The notes under the pieces were generated by a model. The model searched no databases. It saw only the letters and a list, made by a program, of their open reading frames with translations, and was not told the origin of the DNA. Of a DNA stretch of 64,000 nucleotides, positions 52,215-61,017 are shown in pieces. Position 1 is the stretch's first letter. Each line of letters begins with the position of its first letter. This stretch comes from an uncultured Oscillibacter sp. (GTDB lineage Bacteria; Bacillota; Clostridia; Oscillospirales; Oscillospiraceae), in contig CAJTZL010000007.1 of the NCBI GenBank assembly GCA_910583695.1, forward strand, positions 1 to 64,000. Direction: 5' to 3'. Made by a program: the position numbers and the translations under genes.

Positions 52215-53218
52215 TGAGAGGAGCCTGTACGATGAAGATTTATGTCCGCGCTCCCTATGAGGCGCGCTGCCTGGAGGAGCTGAAGACCCTTTTCGAAGAG
52301 GTGGTCTATGAGCCCTGGACCATCACCGGCCAGCGGTTCTATGAGGATGAAATGCTGGACAACCTCCTGCGGGTCCAGCCCGACGCCCTCATCACCGAAC
52401 TGGACCGGGTGACGAAGAAGGTCCTGGACGGCTATGGGAAGCTGAAATTCATCGGCGACTGCCGGGGCGAGCCCGCCAACCTCCAGGTGGATGCCTGCAC
52501 CGCCGCCAGGGTCCCCATCCTGTGCACGCCGGGGCGGAATACCCAGGCCGTGGCGGAGATGGTGGTGGGGCTCATCCTTGCCGCTTACCGGAACCTCCTG
52601 CCTTCCATCCAGTGGGTAAAGGACGGCGGCTGGATTCCCGGCACTACGCCCTACTACCTCTGGATGGGCCATGAGCTTCAGGGGAAGAAGGTGGGCTTTG
52701 TGGGCTTCGGCGCCATCAGCCACGCCGTGGCCAGACTGCTGGACGGGTTTGCCTGTGAGATCTCCTTCTACGATCCCTTTATCGACGGCGACCAGGGTCA
52801 CTATCACAAGGCCAGCCTGGAGGCCATCTTTGCCGAGAGCGACATCGTCACCCTCCACCTGCCGGTGCTGGACTCCACCCGGGGTATGATTACCGAGGAC
52901 CTGCTTCGCTCTATGAAGCCCGACGCCCTCTTCGTCAACGCCGCCCGGTCCGCCATTGTGGACTATGACGCCCTGATCCGGGTGCTGAACGACAAGGCCA
53001 TCGGCGGAGCCATCATCGACGTGCTGGATACTGAGCCCCCCACGGAGAAGGACCTGGCTCTTGGCAAATGTCCCAACGTGCTGCTGACCCCCCATATCTG
53101 CGGCTCTACTTACGAGGTCACGGACCACCAGTCCCGCATCTTGAACGAGCGGATCAAAGTCTGGCTCTCCGGCCAGGGACTGGAGAAGGTGGTTTACAAC
53201 CGGGATGTGCTGAAATGA
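52211..53218 (+). CDS. D-2-hydroxyacid dehydrogenase family protein
   Basis: 335 residues as read here from 52211; the ATG at 52241 (MKIYVRAPYEARCLEEL), with GAGAGGAG upstream, is a likely true start and gives 325 residues. NAD motif VGFVGFGAISHAVARLL, catalytic Arg in NAARSAIVDYDALI, Glu in DTEPPTEKD and His in LLTPHICGST. It would reduce a 2-oxoacid or oxidise a D-2-hydroxyacid or a small hydroxy-aldehyde derivative. In the DHAP-shunt setting it may process the product derived from the aldehyde released by the aldolase. Its role in the operon is inferred. Confidence 0.85.
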   Translation: MMRGACTMKIYVRAPYEARCLEELKTLFEEVVYEPWTITGQRFYEDEMLDNLLRVQPDALITELDRVTKKVLDGYGKLKFIGDCRGEPANLQVDACTAARVPILCTPGRNTQAVAEMVVGLILAAYRNLLPSIQWVKDGGWIPGTTPYYLWMGHELQGKKVGFVGFGAISHAVARLLDGFACEISFYDPFIDGDQGHYHKASLEAIFAESDIVTLHLPVLDSTRGMITEDLLRSMKPDALFVNAARSAIVDYDALIRVLNDKAIGGAIIDVLDTEPPTEKDLALGKCPNVLLTPHICGSTYEVTDHQSRILNERIKVWLSGQGLEKVVYNRDVLK

Positions 53219-54651
53219 GGCACTATCTTCTGGTAGACCTGGGCACCGGCAACACCCGGGTCGCCCTGGTTAACTCCGCAGGGGCTATCCTGGACCTCCG
53301 GACTTACCTCAACCGCTATTACCGGGACGGCCTTTATGAGGACGCCCAATACTTCCTCCCCGTCGAGTGGAGGGAGAACATCCTCCAGGGCTGCCGGGAG
53401 CTGTGCGCCGCCCATCCGGACATCCGGGTGGACGCCCTGTCCTCCGCCGGGACCCGGCAGAGCTTCGTCCTGCTGGACCGGGAGGGAAAGGACTTCTACG
53501 GCCTGCCGAACATCGACAACCGGGGTCGGGCCTTTATGGACGAAGTGCCGGACCACAAAGAAATCTACCGCCTTTCCGGCAAATGGGCCACGGAGGACTT
53601 CGGCGCGGCGAAGCTGCTGGGCCTTCGGAAGAAGCGGCCGGAGCTTTACGGCCGGATCTGGAAATTCACCAGCATCAGCGAGTGGATCGCCTGGATTTTC
53701 ACCGGGCGGACCGTGATGGAGTACTCCCAGGCCAGCGAGACCCAGCTTTACGACATCGGCAGCCGAACCTGGTCTCCGGAACTGTGCGCCGCTTATGGGG
53801 TGGAGCTGGAGCTTCTGCCGGAGCTCCAGGCCGCCGGGACGGCGACGGGGCCCATTCTGCCGGAGTACCGGGAGGCATTCCATCTGGCTTCGGACGCAGT
53901 TTTCCTCCTGGGCGGCGCAGATACTCAGACCGCCCTGCGCCAAACCGCGCTGGAGGGCGGCGGAATTGCCGTTGTCTCCGGTACTACCTCTCCCGTCATT
54001 TCCAAGCTGGATCGGCCCCTCTACGACCCGGAACAGCGGTTTTGGCTGGACGCAGACCTGGGCGGAGAACGGTTCCTGGCGGAGACGAACCCCGGCGTCA
54101 CCGGGCTGAACTATCAGCGGATGCACCAGCAGCTCTGCCCGGATATCCCCTATGAGCGGCTGGAGGAGCTGTATCTGGAAAAGGATGCGTTCGCCTGTAC
54201 GGCGTCCTTCTCCTCCCTGCTGTTCCATGAGCGCCGGTCCCTTCGCAGCGGGGGTTTCTTCACCAGATCACCCGCCGCCGTGGAGCTGGACCGGGTGGAT
54301 ATGCTCTGGGCCGTGCTGGCGGATATCGCCTGTTCCATTCAGGAACAGCTGTCCAGCCTTGTCCAGCTCACCGGGAATGAGGGCGGCGTGCTGCTGGGCT
54401 GCGGCGGCGGGTTCCAATCCCCCGCCCTATGCCAAATGCTGGCGGACCTGTCTGGCCGGGAGCTGCGGCTGCGGGATGGGTTCCGACAGGCCAGTGTCTG
54501 GGGACTCTCTGCTGTGTGCAGTGGGTATTTCGGCCTGTCCAACCATTCAGGCACAGATGTGCTCCGCTCTTTCCCGCCCAGGGCGGGACAGTTGATCCAT
54601 GCCTATTATCCGGTCTGGCGCGCAAACCGGGACCGGGTCAATCCGGGCTGA
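53215..54651 (+). CDS. FGGY-family carbohydrate kinase
   Basis: 478 residues from the ATG at 53215, which overlaps the dehydrogenase stop (ATGA). FGGY kinase features are LLVDLGTGNTRVALVN (ATP/phosphate loop), SSAGTRQSFVLLDREGK, and the second-domain LLGCGGGFQSPALCQMLADLSG with GGADTQTALRQT. It phosphorylates a free sugar or polyol, in the group of AI-2, xylulose and fuculose kinases. A second kinase in one operon beside the MtnK-like enzyme suggests a second entry substrate. Confidence 0.86.
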   Translation: MRHYLLVDLGTGNTRVALVNSAGAILDLRTYLNRYYRDGLYEDAQYFLPVEWRENILQGCRELCAAHPDIRVDALSSAGTRQSFVLLDREGKDFYGLPNIDNRGRAFMDEVPDHKEIYRLSGKWATEDFGAAKLLGLRKKRPELYGRIWKFTSISEWIAWIFTGRTVMEYSQASETQLYDIGSRTWSPELCAAYGVELELLPELQAAGTATGPILPEYREAFHLASDAVFLLGGADTQTALRQTALEGGGIAVVSGTTSPVISKLDRPLYDPEQRFWLDADLGGERFLAETNPGVTGLNYQRMHQQLCPDIPYERLEELYLEKDAFACTASFSSLLFHERRSLRSGGFFTRSPAAVELDRVDMLWAVLADIACSIQEQLSSLVQLTGNEGGVLLGCGGGFQSPALCQMLADLSGRELRLRDGFRQASVWGLSAVCSGYFGLSNHSGTDVLRSFPPRAGQLIHAYYPVWRANRDRVNPG

Positions 54652-54730
54652 TTTCACGCGCTCCCAAAGCTCTTTGCGCTTTGTAAAGATAACGTCACAC
54701 GAATTACATCACAATAAGGAGAGTACGAAT

Positions 54731-55396
54731 ATGTTAATGCAGGAAGAACGGGAACTCGTTGTTGAGTACGGAAAGAAAATGAGCGCCGACCGCCTCAGTA
54801 CCGGAACCAGCGGGAACATCAGCATTTACAACCCCGAAAAGGGCCTGATGGCCATCAGCCCCTCCGGCATCGACTACTTCAAGACCCTGCCGGAAGACGT
54901 GGTCATTACCGATCTGGATGCCAACATCGTGGACGGTGCCCGGAAACCCTCCAGCGAGTGGGCCCTCCACACCCTCTTCTACAAAAATAAGCCCGACGCG
55001 CGATCTGTGGTCCACACCCACTCCATGTACTGCACTACGTTCGCCGTGCTGGGCCAGCCCGTCCAGGCCGTGCACTATGTCATCGGCGACGCCAACACCG
55101 CCGCGGTCCCCTGCACGCCCTATTATCCCTTTGGCTCCATCGAGCTGGCGGAGGCCGCCGTCAGAACTGCCGGAGACAGCAACGCCGTCATTCTGGGCAA
55201 CCACGGTTTGGTAGTCTGCGGGAAGGACATCGCCGGAGCCTACGGCTTGGCAAAGAATATGGAATACATTGCTGAGCTCCAGTACCGCGCCATGTGCATC
55301 GGCAAACCCAACGTCCTCAGCGACGAGGCTATGGCCGACGTGATGGAGCGATTCAAGTCTTACGGCCAGCCCGGAAGTAAGAAGACCGGTTATTAA
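54731..55396 (+). CDS. Class II aldolase (L-fuculose-phosphate / DHAP-shunt aldolase type)
   Basis: 221 residues from the ATG at 54731 (AAGGAG upstream). Motifs LSTGTSGNISIYN, AISPSGIDYFKTLPEDV, HTLFYKNKPDARSVVHTHSMYCTTFAVLG with the zinc histidines, and VILGNHGLVVCGKD with the third. It cleaves ketose-1-phosphates such as 5-deoxyribulose-1-phosphate to DHAP plus an aldehyde (acetaldehyde or 2-methylthioacetaldehyde). It closes the operon before a terminator. Confidence 0.9.
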   Translation: MLMQEERELVVEYGKKMSADRLSTGTSGNISIYNPEKGLMAISPSGIDYFKTLPEDVVITDLDANIVDGARKPSSEWALHTLFYKNKPDARSVVHTHSMYCTTFAVLGQPVQAVHYVIGDANTAAVPCTPYYPFGSIELAEAAVRTAGDSNAVILGNHGLVVCGKDIAGAYGLAKNMEYIAELQYRAMCIGKPNVLSDEAMADVMERFKSYGQPGSKKTGY

Positions 55397-55407
55397 GCCG
55401 CATCTCT

Positions 55408-55438
55408 GCGGGGCCCTGTTGGGCCCCGCTTCTTATTT
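55408..55438 (+). terminator. Terminator after the aldolase
   Basis: GCGGGGCCC (55,408-55,416) and GGGCCCCGC (55,421-55,429) form a perfect stem with loop TGTT, followed by TTCTTATTTT. Confidence 0.9.
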
Positions 55439-55540
55439 TACGCTACCAGCTGTAAACAGAGAACACAATGGGCAGGCTGTACAGGGACTCTAATTTTTTT
55501 GGACTCTATAGAGGCATGATGAACGGCAGCTGCATTACTA

Positions 55541-55701
55541 TTAGAGCAGTTCCTGGAAATAATGAGAAAAAGAGGCGAGGACAGAGGTCGCAGAGCAATG
55601 CAAAGGACGCAGACGGGCATCAGCCCGCCTGCGTCCTCCGCCTTGCCCTGCCCTCCCAGCACTCGCTTCCTTTTTCTCATTATTTCTGGGAACTGCTCTA
55701 A
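55541..55701. mobile_element. Foldback MITE with 32-base terminal inverted repeats
   Basis: The left end TTAGAGCAGTTCC..GAGAAAAAG (55,541-55,572) and right end CTTTTTCTC..GGAACTGCTCTAA (55,670-55,701) are reverse complements with about two mismatches. The centre holds a further hairpin (GGACGCAGACGGGC / GCCCGCCTGCGTCC, near 55,605-55,637). The 161-base element encodes nothing and lies between convergent genes. The TA at each edge suggests a TA target duplication as in IS630/mariner-type elements. Confidence 0.75.
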
Positions 55702-55728
55702 GGGGAAGGTAAGCTGGGCACCCTGCGC

Positions 55729-57144
55729 CTACAGCATCTGGTCCAGCTGAATCAGGGCCATGCAGTAAATTTTCACCGCATTGACCATATCTTGAATGCG
55801 CACACATTCGTCTGGCTGGTGTCCGTCTCCACGGTCCTTGCCGAAGGGGCTGGGGCCTTTAATCCCCGCTCCGTAACCCACCGCGTTGGGCAACTTGCGG
55901 GCATAAGTGCCTCCACCCATCACATAGGATTTCTCGTCCCTTCCCAGAATCCGGTTGGACAGGTCCCGGAGCACCCGTACCACCGGATGGTCCGCGGGCA
56001 GATAGGACGGGGGATCGTTCTCCAGGCGAAGCACCTCCATCCCCCCTTGCCCGCACCGGGCGGAAATTCCGCCGACGACGCGGTTGGTGTCAGCTGTAAT
56101 GGGATAACGGATATTGACATCCTGAGTCAGCAGACCGTTCTCCATGGCGATGACGCTGCCTACGTGGGTCAGCGGCCCGGAGAGCTGATCCTCATAGTCA
56201 ATGCCCAGCCCCTGTCCGTAGAAATCCGCAAAGGCCTCCGCGATGAAGGCCAGGGGCTTGGCGGCGTCTCCGGTGACGAGATGGTTCCTGGAGAGAAAGG
56301 CTGCCAGTTTTTGGATGGCATTCACCGTTCCGGCGGGAAAGGCCGCGTGGCCGGCGATCCCCTCGGCGGTCACGCCCACATGGTCGCCCTCGTAGAATAC
56401 GGAGATACCCTGGACCCCGCTGTCGGTGGCCAGGGCGCTGACCTGGTTGTAGTCCGCGCCGGACAGCAGCGCGTAGGCAAAGCTGGGGACCATGTTGGTC
56501 ACGGTCCCGCCGCTGATGTTCAGAAGATTCGTCTCCCGAACCCGCGCTGCCAGCTGTAATTTCATGATGCCCTTCTCCCCGTTGCACACCGGGAAGGTGC
56601 AGTCCGGAATCAAGGAAAACTGAGGCGCCCGGTGGTGCTGGAGGTAATAGTCCAAGTCGCTCATGCCGTTTTCCTCATTGCAGCCAAAGAAAATCCGGAC
56701 AGAGTGGTTCAGCTGGATATCCAGATCCCGCAGGCATCGCAGGGCGTGGAGGGCCGACATAGCCGGTCCCTTGTTGTCGGATGCGCCTCGTCCGATGATG
56801 CAGCCCTGCCGGACCAGGGCCTTGTAGGGCTCAAAAATCCAGTTTTCGCCTTCGGGTACAATATCCACATGGGTGAACAGGCCGATTTCCTGGGGAGATG
56901 TTCCGGCCAGCCGGGCGGTGCCGCAGTGATACTGGTGGTTCTCAGCCTCCAGGCCATAGCGCCGGCTCAATGCCAGGGCCTGATCCAGGGCCTTGGCACA
57001 GCCTTCGCCGTAGGGGAAGTTTCCCGACGGGGCGCTGCTGACGCTTTTGATGTTCACCAGGGATATGATGTCGTCCACCATCTGCTGTCTGTTCTGCTCC
57101 AGCCACAGGTCCAGCCGGTGTTCCAGTTCCGTCGTTTTCATCAT
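55729..57144 (-). CDS. M20-family metallopeptidase (PepV / Sapep-like dipeptidase)
   Basis: 471 residues from the ATG at 57144 (AAGGAG upstream; ATG follows again at 57141). Zinc ligand motifs are LFTHVDIVPEGENW (His), IIGRGASDNKGPAMSALHAL (Asp) and FFGCNEENGMSDLDYYLQHH (catalytic Glu pair). The lid domain lies in residues about 190-350. It cleaves dipeptides or N-terminal residues of short peptides in the cytoplasm, matching the peptide importer encoded upstream in the same operon. Confidence 0.92.
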   Translation of the reverse strand: MMKTTELEHRLDLWLEQNRQQMVDDIISLVNIKSVSSAPSGNFPYGEGCAKALDQALALSRRYGLEAENHQYHCGTARLAGTSPQEIGLFTHVDIVPEGENWIFEPYKALVRQGCIIGRGASDNKGPAMSALHALRCLRDLDIQLNHSVRIFFGCNEENGMSDLDYYLQHHRAPQFSLIPDCTFPVCNGEKGIMKLQLAARVRETNLLNISGGTVTNMVPSFAYALLSGADYNQVSALATDSGVQGISVFYEGDHVGVTAEGIAGHAAFPAGTVNAIQKLAAFLSRNHLVTGDAAKPLAFIAEAFADFYGQGLGIDYEDQLSGPLTHVGSVIAMENGLLTQDVNIRYPITADTNRVVGGISARCGQGGMEVLRLENDPPSYLPADHPVVRVLRDLSNRILGRDEKSYVMGGGTYARKLPNAVGYGAGIKGPSPFGKDRGDGHQPDECVRIQDMVNAVKIYCMALIQLDQML

Positions 57145-57154
57145 TTCATTCTCC

Positions 57155-58141
57155 TTAGATGGCCGGATTTCCCAGAAAATGGCAGGCTGCAAAATGCCCG
57201 GGTTCCCACTCGGCCAGCGGGGGAGCCTCTTCCCTGCACCGCTGGGTGCAGCGGGGACACCGGGTATGGAAGGCGCACCCCGAGGGGGGATCGAAGGGGC
57301 TGGGTACCTCTCCCTGAAGAACTGCCTCCCGCGGCGGGAGGCCCACGTCCGGAATCGGGATGGTGGACATCAGCGCCTGCGTATAGGGGTGAAGAGGGTT
57401 ACGGTAAATATCCCGCTTTCCTGCCAGCTCCACGATCCGGCCCAGGTACATCACTGCCACCCGGTCGCTGATATGTTTCACGACGCTCAGATCATGGGAG
57501 ATGAACAAATAGGTGAGCCCCAGCTCCCTCTGGAGGTCCTGCATCAGGTTCAGCACCTGGGAGCGGACGGACACATCCAGGGCGGACACCGGTTCATCGC
57601 ACACTACAAAGCCCGGGTCCAGGATCAGTGCCCGGGCAATGACAATCCGCTGCCGCTGCCCGCCGGAGAATTCGTGGGGGTATTTCCGCAGGTTTTCCCG
57701 GTCCAACCCCACCTTTTCCAGCAGGGCGGCTGCCTGTTCTGCCCGCTGCTTCGGCGTTCCGATTCCAAAGGCATCCAGAGGAGCCCGAATCAACTCCAGC
57801 ACCGTCATCCGGGGATTCAGGGAGGCGTAAGGGTCCTGAAAAATGATCTGCATTTTCCGACGCATCTGGCGCATCTCTGCCTTATCCAAGGCCAGCAGGT
57901 CCCGGCCTTCATAGCGCACTGCGCCGCCGGTGGGCTCGATCAGCCGCAGGATACAGCGCCCCAGGGTGGACTTCCCGCAGCCGGACTCTCCCACTAGGCC
58001 CAGGGTCTCTCCCTTCCGGATGGACAGGCTTACCCCGTCCACAGCCTTCACGCTCCGCTCCGTCCGGCCAAAAAGGCTCCGGCTGGTGATAAACTCCTTG
58101 CGGAGGCCTTCGGCCTCCAGCAGAACGGCAGATTCATTCAT
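57155..58141 (-). CDS. oppF: Oligopeptide ABC transporter ATPase OppF
   Basis: 328 residues from the ATG at 58141 (GGGAGGG upstream). Walker A VGESGCGKSTLGRCI, signature FSGGQRQRIVIARAL, Walker B DPGFVVCDEPVSALD, and the C-terminal oligopeptide-transporter extension with several cysteines (FHTRCPRCTQRCREE). It overlaps oppD by eight bases. Confidence 0.93.
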   Translation of the reverse strand: MNESAVLLEAEGLRKEFITSRSLFGRTERSVKAVDGVSLSIRKGETLGLVGESGCGKSTLGRCILRLIEPTGGAVRYEGRDLLALDKAEMRQMRRKMQIIFQDPYASLNPRMTVLELIRAPLDAFGIGTPKQRAEQAAALLEKVGLDRENLRKYPHEFSGGQRQRIVIARALILDPGFVVCDEPVSALDVSVRSQVLNLMQDLQRELGLTYLFISHDLSVVKHISDRVAVMYLGRIVELAGKRDIYRNPLHPYTQALMSTIPIPDVGLPPREAVLQGEVPSPFDPPSGCAFHTRCPRCTQRCREEAPPLAEWEPGHFAACHFLGNPAI

Positions 58142-59126
58142 GCGGTGTCCCTCCCTCGCCGGTTTCATAGTTCCAGCAGCGCACGGCAGTCTCTCCCGCC
58201 TGGAACAGGGGCGGAATCTCCCGGCGGCACCGCTCCCCTGCCTGAGGGCAGCGGTCGCAGAAACGGCAGCCCTGGGGCAGATGGTTCAACGTGGGTACCG
58301 CGCCTTGAATAGCGTGGAGCCTCTCCGCCTCCTGGTCCAGCCGGGGAATGGAGGCCAGCAGGCCCTGGGTGTAGGGATGGAGCGGTTTTTTGAAAATACT
58401 CCGGGTCCCGGCATACTCCATCACCTGGCCGGCATACATGACCAGGATGTTGTCCGCCATCTCCGCTACCACGCCCATGTCGTGGGTGATGAGCAGAATC
58501 GCTGCGTTGGTGCGAGTCTTCAGGTCCTTCATCAGGCGGAGAATCTGGGCCTGGATGGTCACGTCCAGAGCTGTGGTGGGCTCGTCGGCGATAAGCAGGG
58601 CCGGGTCGCAGGAAAGGGCCATGGCAATCATCACCCTCTGGCGCATACCACCAGAAAGCTGGTGGGGGTATTCCTTCATGCGCTGCTGGGGCGAGGGAAT
58701 CCCCACGTTGGCCAGCAGCTGGACGGCCTTTTGGAATGCGTCTGCCTTGCAAAGCCTCTCATGAGTGCAGATGGCCTCCACCATCTGCCGTCCGATGGTC
58801 AGTACCGGGTTCAGGGCCGTCATGGAATCCTGAAAGATCATGGCAATCTCCCGGCCCCGAATGCCGCACATTTCGGCAGGAGACTTGAGAAGCAGGTCCT
58901 CCCCTTTAAAGAGGATTTGACCACCGGCAATTCTGCCGGTGTTTTTAGAAATCAGGCGGAGAATCGACATGGAGGTAACGCTCTTACCGCAGCCGCTCTC
59001 ACCCACGATCCCCAAGGTCTCCCCCTGGCGGACCGAAAAGCTCACGCCGTCTACTGCTGTCACAACGCTTTCAGCTGTGTGGAACTGAGTCTTCAGGTCG
59101 ATCACCTGCAACAGTGGTTCACTCAC
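58134..59126 (-). CDS. oppD: Oligopeptide ABC transporter ATPase OppD
   Basis: 330 residues from the GTG at 59126, chosen because GGAGGG sits seven bases before it; upstream ATGs at 59147 and 59141 precede that site. Walker A GESGCGKSVTSMSIL, signature LSGGMRQRVMIAMAL, Walker B PALLIADEPTTALD and C-terminal cysteine motif CRFCDRCPQAGERC. It is the partner ATPase of OppF. Confidence 0.92.
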   Translation of the reverse strand: MSEPLLQVIDLKTQFHTAESVVTAVDGVSFSVRQGETLGIVGESGCGKSVTSMSILRLISKNTGRIAGGQILFKGEDLLLKSPAEMCGIRGREIAMIFQDSMTALNPVLTIGRQMVEAICTHERLCKADAFQKAVQLLANVGIPSPQQRMKEYPHQLSGGMRQRVMIAMALSCDPALLIADEPTTALDVTIQAQILRLMKDLKTRTNAAILLITHDMGVVAEMADNILVMYAGQVMEYAGTRSIFKKPLHPYTQGLLASIPRLDQEAERLHAIQGAVPTLNHLPQGCRFCDRCPQAGERCRREIPPLFQAGETAVRCWNYETGEGGTPHE

Positions 59127-59161
59127 ATGGATTCCCTCCATCCACATATCACGATATTCCG

Positions 59162-59195
59162 CCCCGCTTCCAGCTGTTTCCGGCTGGAAGCGGGG
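59162..59195 (-). other. Stable hairpin between oppA and oppD
   Basis: CCCCGCTTCCAGC and GCTGGAAGCGGGG pair perfectly across an eight-base loop in the gap after the binding-protein gene. There is no T-run. It probably protects the oppA message or reduces readthrough into oppD. Confidence 0.65.
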
Positions 59196-59235
59196 CCGCC
59201 GAGGAAACGGCGGAGACGCCGGTCAAAGGAGGCGT

Positions 59236-60909
59236 TCAGGCGACCTCCCACTCCCATGTGCACCAGTTCATAAATGCGAAGTCTTCCACAGGCACATTGG
59301 AAAGGCGATTGTTATAGGCCATCAGCTTGTTGGCGAAATACAGCCATACAAAGGGCATCTGCTCGTTCAGCACCCGCTGGTACTCGTCGTAAATGGGCTT
59401 GCGGGTCTCGAAGGAGGTTTCCTGCGAGCCGTCCCGGCCCAGGTTGCCCAGAGTGGGATCCGTGAGGTGGGCAAAGTTGTTGGCGTGGCCCACGGTGACG
59501 TTGAAGACGCTCTCACCCGGGTCCAAAGAACCGGCGGAGCCCAGCAGACCCAAGTCGTACTCGCCTTCCCGCAGCATGTTCATCAGGGTGGGGAAATCCA
59601 TGGTCTGAATACGGGTCTTGATGCCGATACGGGCCAGATCCTGCTGAATCAGGGGCGCGGATTTTTCCCGCACCTGGTTGCCCTGGGGAACAATCAGCAG
59701 GAGCTCCCGGGACTCGTCCCAGCCCTCTTCCTTCACCATCTGAGCGGCCTTGTCCAGGTTGTACTCAATGGGGAGAAGCTCTTTATTAAAGTACAGGTGG
59801 GATTGAGGCAGCGGCCCGGTGGCGGCCTCACCCTCACCCTTGAGAAGCTGGTTGATGATCACATCCCGGTTGACAGCCAGATCTATGGCTTGGCGGATCT
59901 TCTGGGTCATGTAGGGCTTGGAGGTGTTGCAGGTCATGTACTGGTATCCCAGAGAGGGCATGGAGGCGCAGACCAGGTTCTCCTGGGCCTGGGCCAGATC
60001 CCAGTCCTGGAGGGAGATGCTGCCGTCGGAGAGAATGTCGATATCGCCGCTCATCAGGCCGGCCATTTGGTTCTGCGCGCCCACAACCTTGATGACCAGA
60101 CGGTCAAATTTGGGGGCGCCCAGGTGGAAGTCCGGATTGGCGACCAGCTCCACCCGTTCGCCGGAGATGGCATTGTCGTAGATGAAAGCGCCGGAACCTA
60201 TAATAGGATTCTGCCAGAACGCACTCTTATTGATGTCCGCCATAGCCACCCCTTCGAACACATGGGCTGGGATGATATAGAAGTCCCGGTTAAAGATGGC
60301 CAGGAAGTAATCCGGGTCCATGGACTCCTTTAGATGGAAAGCCACCGTATGCTCGTCCAGGGCCTCCACACCGATGGAATTTGCGGAAAGCTCCAGGCCG
60401 CTGTCGTCAGTCCCGGCAAAATAGCGGGTGCTCCGCCGGGCGGCAGGAACGTCGGCGTTAGACATGACCCGGGCGGTGAATACCACGTCATCCGCCGTAA
60501 CGGGCTGTCCGTCATGCCACTTGGCCTTCTTGTCCAAGTGGAAGGTGAAGACGGTGTTGTCCTCGTTCATCTCCCAGCTGAGGGCCAGGCCGGGCGTAAA
60601 GCTCCCGTCGTGCCGGATGGTTGCCAGCTTCTCGAAAATCTGGTTGATAATCACATCGCTGTAGTTGCTGGTGGTGTCGTGGGGAATCAGGGAATCCCAG
60701 TTGGAGGTCATGGCCATGGTCACGGTTTTCGCGCCTTCCTGGGCTGGGGCGCTGCCAGAGCTGTCGGAACTGCCGGAGGCGACTGGGGCATCCGTCCCAC
60801 CGGAGGAGGGCGGAGGCGCTGTTCCACCTCCGCAGGCGGAGAGCAGGAGGGAGCTGGTCAAGGCCATGACCAGCAGCAGGGACAACATCCTTGTTCTGCG
60901 AGACTTCAT
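59236..60909 (-). CDS. oppA: Peptide-binding lipoprotein (OppA/DppA, SBP family 5)
   Basis: 557 residues. Lipobox SLLLSACGGG near residue 26, then a Ser/Gly linker. SBP_bac_5 features: DVIINQIFEKLATIRHDGSFTPGLALSWEMNEDNTVFTFHL, DDVVFTARVM, QAIDLAVNRDVIINQLLKGEGEAATGPLP, and ARIGIKTRIQTMDFPTLMN. It binds short peptides (or other family 5 ligands such as nickel or sugars; peptides fit the dipeptidase). It lies inside the operon between permeases and ATPases. Confidence 0.93.
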   Translation of the reverse strand: MKSRRTRMLSLLLVMALTSSLLLSACGGGTAPPPSSGGTDAPVASGSSDSSGSAPAQEGAKTVTMAMTSNWDSLIPHDTTSNYSDVIINQIFEKLATIRHDGSFTPGLALSWEMNEDNTVFTFHLDKKAKWHDGQPVTADDVVFTARVMSNADVPAARRSTRYFAGTDDSGLELSANSIGVEALDEHTVAFHLKESMDPDYFLAIFNRDFYIIPAHVFEGVAMADINKSAFWQNPIIGSGAFIYDNAISGERVELVANPDFHLGAPKFDRLVIKVVGAQNQMAGLMSGDIDILSDGSISLQDWDLAQAQENLVCASMPSLGYQYMTCNTSKPYMTQKIRQAIDLAVNRDVIINQLLKGEGEAATGPLPQSHLYFNKELLPIEYNLDKAAQMVKEEGWDESRELLLIVPQGNQVREKSAPLIQQDLARIGIKTRIQTMDFPTLMNMLREGEYDLGLLGSAGSLDPGESVFNVTVGHANNFAHLTDPTLGNLGRDGSQETSFETRKPIYDEYQRVLNEQMPFVWLYFANKLMAYNNRLSNVPVEDFAFMNWCTWEWEVA

Positions 60910-61017
60910 AAGACAGTTCTCCTTTTCCTTTTTGTGATTATTTCTGAAGGTAATCTTCTGAAATCATACATTTTATCATTGGCACCACTCCGCGCGCCTT
61001 TTGCTGGAAGAGAAAAA

